Shown here: positions 53,014-61,115 of the stretch, piece by piece
How positions within the stretch are numbered: position 1 is the first letter of the stretch
Layout: each line of letters starts with the position of its first letter
From: an uncultured Novosphingobium sp.
GTDB taxonomy: Bacteria > Pseudomonadota > Alphaproteobacteria > Sphingomonadales > Sphingomonadaceae
Direction: 5' to 3'
Length of the DNA stretch: 64,000 nucleotides
Assembly: GCA_946886075.1 (NCBI GenBank)
Contig: CAMPHR010000006.1
Span: 1-64,000 of the forward strand
Program-made: the position numbers and the translations under genes
The notes under the pieces: model-generated
Seen by the model: the letters and a program-made list of their open reading frames with translations, nothing else
Databases searched by the model: none
Told to the model about the DNA's origin: nothing

Positions 53014-54504
53014 ATGGCTGAGGATTTGGCCCGGTTCCGCAATCTGGTTGCGGGAAGCGTGCGCGATGCGGCGGGTGGCGAATGGCTTGAGAGCCTCGAC
53101 CCGGCGACGGGCGAAGCTTGGGCTCTGATCCCCCGTTGCACCTCTGCCGATGTCGATGCCGCGGTGGAGGCGGCGCGTACCGCATTCCGCTCACCTGAAT
53201 GGCGCGGGATGACCGCAACGGCGCGTGGCGCTCTGCTTTACCGCTTCGCCGACATTCTGGCGGAGGAAGGGGAGCGGCTGGCGCAGCTCGAAACGCAGGA
53301 CAACGGCAAGCTGATCGCGGAAATGCGAGCGCAGCTTAGTTATCTTCCTGCCTATTATCGTTATTTCGCGGGCCTCGCCGACAAGATCGAGGGGCATGTC
53401 CTTCCCATTGACAAGCCCCTTATGCACGCCTTCACACGCCGTGAACCGCTGGGCGTGATCGCCTGCATCACGCCGTGGAACTCGCCGCTCATGTTGCTCG
53501 CGTGGAAGCTGGCGCCGTTGCTGGCGGCGGGCAACACAACCGTCATCAAGCCGTCAGAGCATGCCTCCTGCTCAACCCTTGCCTTCGTCGAACTGTTCGA
53601 ACGCGCGGGCTTCCCTGCCGGTGTTGTCAACACTGTTACGGGACTGCCGCGGGAATGTGGCGAACCGCTGGTCATGCATCCCGACATTGCCAAGATCGCC
53701 TTCACCGGTGGCGAGCCCGGGGGCATTGCGGTGTATCGCTCCGCTGCCGAAAGCCTGAAGAAGGTGACACTGGAACTGGGCGGCAAGTCGCCGAACATCA
53801 TCTTTGGCGATGCCGACCTTGAACGTGCCGTCTATGGTGCAGTGTCGGGGATTTTTGCCGCTTCCGGGCAGACCTGCATCGCCGGATCGCGGCTGCTGGT
53901 GCAGCGCGATGTCCATGACGAGGTGGTGGACATGCTGGTCGCGCTCGCCAGCACCGCCCGTATTGGCAATCCGAAACTGGCCGATACGCAGGTCGGACCG
54001 GTGACTACACTGGCGCAGCGCGGCAAGATACTCGATCATATTGCGGGCGCGCAGCAGTCGGGTGCGGAGTGCGTGCTGGGCGGAGGACGGCCGAATGTCG
54101 CCGGGCTGGAGGGCGGCTGGTTTGTGCAGCCCACCATCTTCACCGGCGTCAACAACCAGATGCCGATCGCGCGCGAGGAAGTGTTCGGCCCCGTCCTAGC
54201 TATCATTCCCTTCGATGACGAGGAAGAAGCCCTGTCGATCGCCAACGACAGCCCCTATGGTTTAGCGGCGGGTGTATGGACACAGGATATCGGCCGGGCC
54301 ATCCGCATGTCGGAACGGGTCGAAGCGGGCACCGTCTGGGTCAACACCTATCGCGCGGTCAGCTTCATGGCGCCGTTCGGGGGCATGAAGCGCAGCGGTA
54401 TCGGCCGTGAAAGCGGACAGGAAGCGATAGACGAATATCTCCAGACGAAGAGCGTGTGGATCGACCTCGGCTCGCCGGTATCCAACCCCTTTGTCATTAG
54501 GTGA
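53014..54504 (+). CDS. NAD(P)-dependent aldehyde dehydrogenase
   Basis: A 496-residue ALDH superfamily member. VIACITPWNSPLMLLAWKLA is the oxyanion/cofactor segment with catalytic Asn; VTLELGGKSPNIIF holds the general-base Glu; FAASGQTCIAGSRLLV holds the nucleophile Cys (about residue 287). AAGGAGGG precedes it. It follows the decarboxylase subunit by 37 bases and its stop overlaps the next gene. It would oxidise the aldehyde from the ThDP enzyme to an acid. Confidence 0.92.
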   Translation: MAEDLARFRNLVAGSVRDAAGGEWLESLDPATGEAWALIPRCTSADVDAAVEAARTAFRSPEWRGMTATARGALLYRFADILAEEGERLAQLETQDNGKLIAEMRAQLSYLPAYYRYFAGLADKIEGHVLPIDKPLMHAFTRREPLGVIACITPWNSPLMLLAWKLAPLLAAGNTTVIKPSEHASCSTLAFVELFERAGFPAGVVNTVTGLPRECGEPLVMHPDIAKIAFTGGEPGGIAVYRSAAESLKKVTLELGGKSPNIIFGDADLERAVYGAVSGIFAASGQTCIAGSRLLVQRDVHDEVVDMLVALASTARIGNPKLADTQVGPVTTLAQRGKILDHIAGAQQSGAECVLGGGRPNVAGLEGGWFVQPTIFTGVNNQMPIAREEVFGPVLAIIPFDDEEEALSIANDSPYGLAAGVWTQDIGRAIRMSERVEAGTVWVNTYRAVSFMAPFGGMKRSGIGRESGQEAIDEYLQTKSVWIDLGSPVSNPFVIR

Positions 54505-55877
54505 TGCAGATGAAAATTACAGAAAGTCTGGCAGAATTTTGCGCCAATGTCTCGGTGGACTCCCTTCCGGCAGACGTCGTGGCGCGCACCCCGCTTCTCC
54601 TGCTCGATTTGGTCGGAAGTATCGTGCGGGCGCGGAGCGAAGCGGCGGTCGCTCCGCCCTTGCTTGCCACTGTGTCCGCCATGGGCCTGGGAAATGGAGC
54701 GGCCCGGGTATTTGGAGACGCGGCAGGCTATGCCCCGGCGGGCGCGGCGCTGCTTAATGGAGCGCTTGGCCATGCGCTCGACTTTGACGATACTCATGCG
54801 GCAGGGACATTGCACCCCGGAGCGCCGGTCATTCCAGCTGCGCTCGCCGCGGCGGAGATAGTGGGAGCGTCCGGAGCGGACATCCTCGCCGCGATTGTCG
54901 CGGGCTATGAGACATGCTGCCGGATCGCAGTGGCGCTGCCGGCGGGCGACCATTATGCGCGTGGCTTTCACCCCAGCGCGACCTGTGGCGTGTTCGGCGC
55001 GGCTGCCGCTGCGGCGCGGGTCTTCGGCCTTGATACGGCGGGGATCGTCTCTGCGCTCGGCATTGCGCTCAGCCAAAGCGCGGGCAGTCTCCAGTTTCTC
55101 GCCGATGGTGCGCAGACGAAGCCTTTTCAGGTGGGCTGGGCGGCGATGGCAGGCCTGACCGCCGCAACATTGGCGCGCAACGGCTATAAGGGGCCTGCCG
55201 AAGCGATCGAAGGACGCCATGGCTTCCTTCAGGGATATGCGCCCTCGCCACGGCCGGAGCGGGTCGTGCAGGATCTGGGGTCGGTCTTCGAGCTGATGCA
55301 TACCGGCATCAAACCCTATCCATCCTGCCGCTACGGCCATGCCGGTATCGATGCAGTGCTGGCGCTGCGGGCAGAACATGAGCTCCGTCCCGAGGAGGTG
55401 GACAGCATCACCTATGGCCTGTCGAACGCCGGTCTTCTGCTGGTCGGCGCGCCCATCGAGCATAAGCGCAATCCGCGCAATATAGTGGATGCGCAGTTCA
55501 GCGCCCCGTTCGTGCTTTCTTGCGCTTTGGTAACGGGCGCGATGGAGTGGGACAGTTACGAGCGGCTAAACGACCCGGTAATCCGTGCGATGCTGCCCAA
55601 GGTCGATTGTATTCACGACCCGGAAATCGAGGCGGAGTTTCCGACCAACATGTCGGGGAAAATCACGATCGCGGCGCGCGGACAGGTGTTCAGCCGCAAG
55701 GTGGTCGTGCCGCTCGGCGAACCGTCCAACTTCCTCGCCAAGGACGCGCTGTTGGCGAAGTTTCTGGCGCTTGCCGCTCCGATGCTTGGGTCGGACGAGG
55801 CGGAGGCGCTTGCCGCTGCAGCGCTTGAGCTCGCCACTCTGCCCCATGTTGGGAAATTGATGCGCGTGGCAGCGTAA
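54504..55877 (+). CDS. MmgE/PrpD-family dehydratase/lyase
   Basis: A 457-residue MmgE/PrpD-family protein, the fold of 2-methylcitrate dehydratase and cis-aconitate decarboxylase. GALGHALDFDDTHAAGTLHP is the family's hallmark, and HPSATCGVFGAAAAAARVFG and KPYPSCRYGHAGIDAVLALR are also conserved. It dehydrates or decarboxylates a polycarboxylate or hydroxyacid; the exact reaction is unclear. Its ATG overlaps the ALDH stop. Last gene of the plus-strand operon; convergent with the hydratase gene. Confidence 0.88.
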   Translation: MQMKITESLAEFCANVSVDSLPADVVARTPLLLLDLVGSIVRARSEAAVAPPLLATVSAMGLGNGAARVFGDAAGYAPAGAALLNGALGHALDFDDTHAAGTLHPGAPVIPAALAAAEIVGASGADILAAIVAGYETCCRIAVALPAGDHYARGFHPSATCGVFGAAAAAARVFGLDTAGIVSALGIALSQSAGSLQFLADGAQTKPFQVGWAAMAGLTAATLARNGYKGPAEAIEGRHGFLQGYAPSPRPERVVQDLGSVFELMHTGIKPYPSCRYGHAGIDAVLALRAEHELRPEEVDSITYGLSNAGLLLVGAPIEHKRNPRNIVDAQFSAPFVLSCALVTGAMEWDSYERLNDPVIRAMLPKVDCIHDPEIEAEFPTNMSGKITIAARGQVFSRKVVVPLGEPSNFLAKDALLAKFLALAAPMLGSDEAEALAAAALELATLPHVGKLMRVAA

Positions 55878-55945
55878 GCCCTAGCGTTTAGGACGTGGTC
55901 GGCCAACCCCAGGCTGCACTATGCGAGCCGGGGGTGAGGCCACGA

Positions 55946-56746
55946 TCAGCGGCTTTGCACTTTCGCCTGCATCGCCAGCCCGCCCGCATGGTCGATCGCC
56001 ATCAACTCGCCGCCTGTATCCTGAGGAGATAGGCCAAGCGTGAATGGCTCGCCCCCAAAAATCGGCCGCTGCGCACGGAAGGAGAAACTCTCGACCTGCG
56101 CTGTTGGGGCGTGGCGCAGGAAATGGTCCATCAGCAAGGTTGCGATAAATGGACCATGGACGACAAGCCCGGGATAGCCTTCGACGGTCTGGGTATAGGG
56201 CAGGTCGTAATGGATGCGGTGCGCGTTGAAAGTGAGCGCGGAGAAGCGGAAAAGCTGCACCGGGTCGATCGTCACAACACGCGCTACAGATGGCGCAGGC
56301 GCCAGTGTTTCGGGGGGCGGAGGAGCGCCGTTCCGCCCGGCTGCGCGATAGACGATATCCTGCTCTTCCTCGACGCAGCTATGTCCATCCACCTTCAAGA
56401 TGTGACGCAAGGTGACGAAGCGCATCCGCCCGGATCGCCCCTCCTTGTCGTCGGTCGCCACCACCACGGTTTCGCGCGCCACTTCGCTGCCGAGCATGAT
56501 CGGTGCGAGGAAACGGACACGGCTGCCTGCCCACATCCGGCGCGGCAGGCTGTCATCTTCCCTTATGGGATGGCCGTCCGGGCCGATTCCCGACTGCCGA
56601 GTGTCCGGCGGAAATAATAGCCAGTGTCCAAGCGGCGGCAATTCGCCTGGCCGCCAGGGTGGTGTGTCATGGTCGAGCAGCGCGGCAAGCAAATGCGCTT
56701 GCCGGGAAGCGGCGATATCGGTGCGATGCTCGGGCGCCAGGATCAC
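55946..56746 (-). CDS. mesaconyl-C4-CoA hydratase/HTD2-like double hot-dog enzyme
   Basis: A 266-residue MaoC-type hydratase of the mesaconyl-C(4)-CoA hydratase (FAS1/HTD2-like) group. WLLFPPDTRQSGIGPDGHP lies in the N-terminal hot-dog and FRFSALTFNAHRIHYDLPYT, with the catalytic Asn-His pair, in the second. VVHGPFIATLLMDHFLRH follows. It adds water to an enoyl-CoA. GTG start overlapping the CoA-transferase stop (GTGA). Third gene of acyl-CoA dehydrogenase, CoA-transferase, hydratase. Confidence 0.85.
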   Translation of the reverse strand: MILAPEHRTDIAASRQAHLLAALLDHDTPPWRPGELPPLGHWLLFPPDTRQSGIGPDGHPIREDDSLPRRMWAGSRVRFLAPIMLGSEVARETVVVATDDKEGRSGRMRFVTLRHILKVDGHSCVEEEQDIVYRAAGRNGAPPPPETLAPAPSVARVVTIDPVQLFRFSALTFNAHRIHYDLPYTQTVEGYPGLVVHGPFIATLLMDHFLRHAPTAQVESFSFRAQRPIFGGEPFTLGLSPQDTGGELMAIDHAGGLAMQAKVQSR

Positions 56747-57864
56747 GCGAACTCCGCGCGGATCGCTTCGTCATCGGCGCCCAGTGCCGGAACCGGCATC
56801 GCGACCGCTTCCTCGCCATCCCACCTTATGGGCGAGGCTGGCAGCGCCACTGGACCGGTCGGCGTATCGGCGGTGATGCGGCGAAGCTGGCTATGCCGCG
56901 ACAGGCCGTCAACGCCATTCAACCGCGCCCACGCGGTGCCTGCCGCTTCGAGCCTGGCGATCAGCGCGTGGGGCATCTCCCCCGCGAAAATCTGCCCGAC
57001 AAATGCGTCCAGTTCCGTGCGATTGGCGCAGCGCAGGGTGTTGGACGCATAGCGCGGGTCGGTGGCGAGGCTCGCGTCCCCCAGCACCGTGGCGCAGAAT
57101 TTCGCCCATTCCCGTTCATTCTGGATCGACACGACGATCTGCGACCCGTCTGCTGTCGGAAAGGCGCCATAGGGTGCGATTGAGGGATGTTTGAGGCCCG
57201 CGCGCGAAGGAGCCTTGCCGCCATAATCATAATGCAGCAGCGGCACGGTCATCCAGTCCGCCAGACCGTCGAACAGCGACACTGCGATACCGCGCCCCTT
57301 GCCGGTCTGGTCGCGCTCGATCAGCGCCTGAAGGATCGCGGCATGTGCGTTCATCCCGCAGGCGATGTCGGCGACCGATACGCCTACGCGCGCGGGATCA
57401 TCGGCCGTGCCAGTGATGCTGGCAAGGCCCGCCTCACACTGGATCAGGAAGTCATAGGCCTTCATGCCCGCCGCTTCGCCGCTCTCTCCATAGCCGGTGA
57501 TGTCGCAAGTGATGAGGCGCGGGTAGCGGGCGCGCAGGTCAGCCGATCCGAAGCCGGATCGCGCCGCCGCACCGGGCGCGAGATTCTGGACGAAGACATC
57601 TGCTTTCGACAGCATGCGTTCGACCAGCGCCGCGTCGGCGGGATCCTTCAAATCGATGCGCAGCGACTGCTTGCCGCGATTGAGCCAGACGAAATAGGCG
57701 CTCTCGCCATGCACGACGGAGTCATAGCCGCGGGCAAAGTCGCCCTCAGCCCGCTCCAGCTTGATGACCCGCGCGCCCGCTTCGGAAAGACGGCTGGTGC
57801 AGAGCGGCGCTGCCACCGCCTGTTCCAGCGAGATGACCAGCAGGCCTTCCAGCACATTTCCCAT
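56743..57864 (-). CDS. class III (CaiB/BaiF) CoA-transferase
   Basis: A 373-residue family III CoA-transferase, activating a carboxylic acid by CoA exchange. The nucleophilic Asp is in MKAYDFLIQCEAGLASIT (Asp138), and GESAYFVWLNRGKQSLRID and GKGRGIAVSLFDGLADWM are standard. It overlaps both neighbours by a few bases, so co-translation with dehydrogenase and hydratase is expected. The acid may be the product of the ALDH in the facing operon. Confidence 0.9.
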   Translation of the reverse strand: MGNVLEGLLVISLEQAVAAPLCTSRLSEAGARVIKLERAEGDFARGYDSVVHGESAYFVWLNRGKQSLRIDLKDPADAALVERMLSKADVFVQNLAPGAAARSGFGSADLRARYPRLITCDITGYGESGEAAGMKAYDFLIQCEAGLASITGTADDPARVGVSVADIACGMNAHAAILQALIERDQTGKGRGIAVSLFDGLADWMTVPLLHYDYGGKAPSRAGLKHPSIAPYGAFPTADGSQIVVSIQNEREWAKFCATVLGDASLATDPRYASNTLRCANRTELDAFVGQIFAGEMPHALIARLEAAGTAWARLNGVDGLSRHSQLRRITADTPTGPVALPASPIRWDGEEAVAMPVPALGADDEAIRAEFA

Positions 57865-59030
57865 CAGAAGCTCTTCGGCAGGCCCAGCACATGCGTCGCC
57901 ACATGGCTGAGGATCAGGTTGGTGGAGATCGGCGCGACCTGGTAGAGGCGCGTCTCGCGGAACTTGCGTTCGATGTCATATTCTTCCGCGAAGCCGAAGC
58001 CGCCATGGGTCTGGACGCACATGTCGGCGGCGTACCATGACGCTTCGGACGCCACCATCTTGGCCATGTTCGCCTCGGTCCCCGGCTGAACGCCCGCGTC
58101 GAACAGCGCGGCTGCCTTGTCCACCATGGCAGCTGCGGCGGTCGTCTGCACATAGGCGCGGGCGATCGGAAACTGGACGCCTTGGTTCTGACCGATTGGA
58201 CGGCCGAACACGGACCTGTCCTTTGCATAGGCGCTGGCGCGATCGATGAAGAAGCGCGCGTCGCCGATACATTCTGACGCGATCAGGATGCGTTCTGCGT
58301 TCATGCCCGAGAGGATGTAGCGGAAGCCTTTCCCTTCTTCGCCGATCAGATTTTCCGCGGGCACGCGCAGGTCGTCGAAGAACAGCTCGGTCGTCGCATG
58401 ATTAAGCATGGTCCGGATCGGCCGGATGGTGAGGCCGTTGTTCACCGCCTCCCGCATGTCGACCAGGAGGACGCTGATGCCGTCGGTGGGCTTGGCGCAT
58501 TCCTCACGCGGCGTGGTGCGCACAAGCAGCACCATGAGGTCGGAATGTTCAGCGCGGCTGATCCAGATCTTCTGGCCGTTGATGACATAATCATCGCCAT
58601 CGCGCTTGGCGAAGGTGCGGATGCGCGTGGTGTCGGTGCCGCTCGTCGGTTCGGTGACGCCGAACGCCTGCAGCCGCAGCTCGCCCGACGCGATCTTGGG
58701 CAGATAGCGCGCCTTCTGCTCTTCCGACCCATGGCGCAGGACGGTGCCCATCGTGTACATCTGCGCATGCGCCGCGCCGCCATTGCAGCCCGAGCGATGC
58801 ACTTCTTCCAGCACTGCCGTCGCTGCTGCCAGTCCAAGACCCGAGCCGCCATATTCTTCCGGGATCAGGACGGACAACCAGCCTTCGCTGGCCAGCGCGG
58901 TCACGAATTCTGTCGGGTAACGGCGTTCCGCGTCCAGTTCCTGCCAATAGGCCCCCGGAAACCGCGAGCAAAGGCGGCGAATGCCTTCGCGGATGTCTGA
59001 AAACGTCTCTTCCTGCTCGGCCGTACCCAT
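57864..59030 (-). CDS. acyl-CoA dehydrogenase
   Basis: A 388-residue FAD acyl-CoA dehydrogenase introducing an alpha-beta double bond. LQAFGVTEPTSGTDTTRIRT and KIWISRAEHSDLMVLLVRTT are the flavin-binding signatures; MCVQTHGGFGFAEEYDIERK carries the C-terminal signature with the active-site region. GTG at 59045 is possible, but the ATG at 59030 has GGGA upstream. Its stop overlaps the CoA-transferase start. It is the first gene of the operon. Confidence 0.92.
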   Translation of the reverse strand: MGTAEQEETFSDIREGIRRLCSRFPGAYWQELDAERRYPTEFVTALASEGWLSVLIPEEYGGSGLGLAAATAVLEEVHRSGCNGGAAHAQMYTMGTVLRHGSEEQKARYLPKIASGELRLQAFGVTEPTSGTDTTRIRTFAKRDGDDYVINGQKIWISRAEHSDLMVLLVRTTPREECAKPTDGISVLLVDMREAVNNGLTIRPIRTMLNHATTELFFDDLRVPAENLIGEEGKGFRYILSGMNAERILIASECIGDARFFIDRASAYAKDRSVFGRPIGQNQGVQFPIARAYVQTTAAAAMVDKAAALFDAGVQPGTEANMAKMVASEASWYAADMCVQTHGGFGFAEEYDIERKFRETRLYQVAPISTNLILSHVATHVLGLPKSF

Positions 59031-59045
59031 TTCGATCCCAATCAC

Positions 59046-60352
59046 ATGAAGCCCAGGCCGGGCTATTCGTAAGTCAGCTATCCGAGAAATACAGAATCCG
59101 GGATCACCTATTCAAATACAATATGCATGCCGGACGGCGGACTTCAAATCCGGCATGGGCGCAATGTCAGAAGTTGGGAGGCGTGCAGGCGCTGATGCAG
59201 CGCGCGGGCTCGTCACTCACGCAGCGGACACGATGTGCGCGTGACGCAAAGCACTGTGCAGGAGGCCTTGCACAAGCGGGTCCATCACTAATGATCGTGC
59301 AGTCGGCGATCTTTCAATCAACCGGTCGGTCCGGCGGGTCTTCAGGCCGAAGCCTTCATTGCTTCCCAATGCTGTCGCTTCGATATGGGGCTGCAACTCC
59401 GCGACGACTTGTCCCATAGTTTCGCGCGTCGCTGCAAGTTCGTCGGGGCGGCCCATGCGGCCTCCTGGATTAAAAGCGAGCATCTGCTCATATTCGGCCG
59501 GGTTTTCGCGCTTCCGATTGCCGAAGAAACCATCATCGACATACACCATGCCGGGCGAGATATTATTGGCGCGCACACCCTTGAGGGCGCCCATTCTCGA
59601 TAGGCTCTTGGTAAAGGTCAGGAGGCTCGCCTTGATCGACGCATAGGCGTCGGCGCTGTGACATGCTTGCGGCGTTGGACGAGATGGCGAGGAAGGAGCT
59701 GTCGCCATAGCGTGCCGCTGCTGCTTCCAAAAACGGCCATACTGCTTTTGAAGCATTCACAGCCTCCATCAGGTCTACCGCGATTGCACTTTCCCATACT
59801 TCGGCGCTGTTGGATTATGCCGTGCTGGTTGCATTTGAAATATAGGCGTCGATACCGCCAAATTCGTCGGCTACATCAAGGATGAACGTCTTGGTCGCTT
59901 CACTGTCTCCTTGATCGACGGCTCGTCCAAACGCCTTCACCCCTGTGGCTTGTTATGCCGCGACAGCTTCTTTGCCTTGCGGGCCATGATGGCGACGTTT
60001 GCGCCTTCCGCGGCAAAAAGCTTGGCCGTCGCACGGCCAATTCCACGTGTTCCGCCCGAGATTAGTGCGGTGCGTCCCCTAAGCTTTGTGTCGAACGATC
60101 TTCTCCTCTGACGATATTATACTTGTAATGACAAGGGCTTAATATGGCGAAGTCGAGAAGCAGGTTAGATGAGCATAGTCCGATCACTTCGCGAGCACAG
60201 CAGCGACTGGCAAGAAAAAACCTAGCTCCTTCCTGCTTATAGGTGACAATTTGTAGATCGAATATGGCTGGTTTGTAATATCTCAAACTGGGATTGCTCA
60301 TATACCGAATTGGCACACCCCTTGAGCGGTATGAAGCTGACGCCCAGCACCA
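59046..60352. other. gap with SDR pseudogene and unassigned remainder
   Basis: Apart from the SDR relic at 59400-60105, 59046-59399 contains the end of an open frame (ETMGQVVAELQPHIEATALG) without recognised family, and 60106-60352 is AT-richer with no gene seen. Confidence 0.4.
59400..60105 (-). pseudogene. short-chain dehydrogenase pseudogene, multiple lesions
   Basis: The minus strand retains most of an SDR broken across frames. DTKLRGRTALISGGTRGIGR is the cofactor start near 60090. VADEFGGIDAYISNATSTA, then VNASKAVWPFLEAAAARYG and LAISSNAASMS, cover the middle. DAYASIKASLLTFTKSL and VRANNISPGMVYVDDGFFG cover the active-site helix and beyond. At least two stops and two frame changes separate these pieces. 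It is upstream of the acyl-CoA dehydrogenase operon, same strand, and may once have been part of it. Confidence 0.8.
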
Positions 60353-61111
60353 TCATGCGGGTAATGTGAACAGTATCGGCGCGGTGAATTCGATGCGCTC
60401 TCCGGACAGTTCAGCCGGGGCGGGAGGATAGGGCGCCGCGCGGCGCAGCATCGCTTCGGCTTCCTCATCCAGCACTTCATTGCCCGACCCTCGGATGATA
60501 GCGCCCTCAAGCAGCATGCCGGCGCGGTTCAGGACAAAGCGGACCTGCACCTGCCCCTCCTCCCGCCGCATCCGGGCGCGACGAGGATAGATTTTATGGG
60601 CGTAAAGCCAGGATCGTATCTTTGCGGCGTAGCTGCGGCTTGTGCCTGCGGGCGCCCGCACGTCCAAGCCATCGGCGGCGCCGCGCCGGGCGGGGGATGC
60701 AGTCGCGGGAGCGGAAGCGTCGGCGGTCGCCGGGCGGGAAGGCTGTGGCGCGGCCACGGCGGCATCGGGAGTGGAGACGGCGGGCTGCAAGGGCGAGGAT
60801 GAATGAATGCGCGACGGCACCGGGACGATCGGCGGCCTAACCTCTGCAACCACCGCCGATATGGGCGTCGGCGCGGGGGGCGGAGGCTGGGTGGCGGCGG
60901 GCGCGCTGTCCGCCGCCATGTCCGCCGCTTCCTTGCCCTGCTCGGTTCCCTTGGGCAATGCCAGGGACAGGACAGTCAGGGCAGCGGTCTCGACCCGCCG
61001 ACTGACATGTCCCATGCCCAGGTTGAGCAGCGCTGCGATCAACAGGCCATTGACCAGCAGCGATGCCGCCGCTGGCCCACCTATGCGAAAGGGATGCGCT
61101 GCCCGATCCAT
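60353..61111 (-). CDS. tonB: TonB energy transducer
   Basis: A 252-residue TonB-family protein linking the ExbBD proton channel to outer-membrane receptors. One N-terminal membrane helix (ASLLVNGLLIAALLNLG, residues 14-30), a proline/alanine-rich spacer (PPPPAPTPIS) and the C-terminal TonB domain (SWLYAHKIYPRRARMRREEG, then GQVQVRFVLNRAG). It starts five bases after the stop of the TonB receptor, one operon. An upstream in-frame start within the receptor gene is unlikely. No exbBD in the window. Confidence 0.88.
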   Translation of the reverse strand: MDRAAHPFRIGGPAAASLLVNGLLIAALLNLGMGHVSRRVETAALTVLSLALPKGTEQGKEAADMAADSAPAATQPPPPAPTPISAVVAEVRPPIVPVPSRIHSSSPLQPAVSTPDAAVAAPQPSRPATADASAPATASPARRGAADGLDVRAPAGTSRSYAAKIRSWLYAHKIYPRRARMRREEGQVQVRFVLNRAGMLLEGAIIRGSGNEVLDEEAEAMLRRAAPYPPAPAELSGERIEFTAPILFTLPA

Positions 61112-61115
61112 GGCG

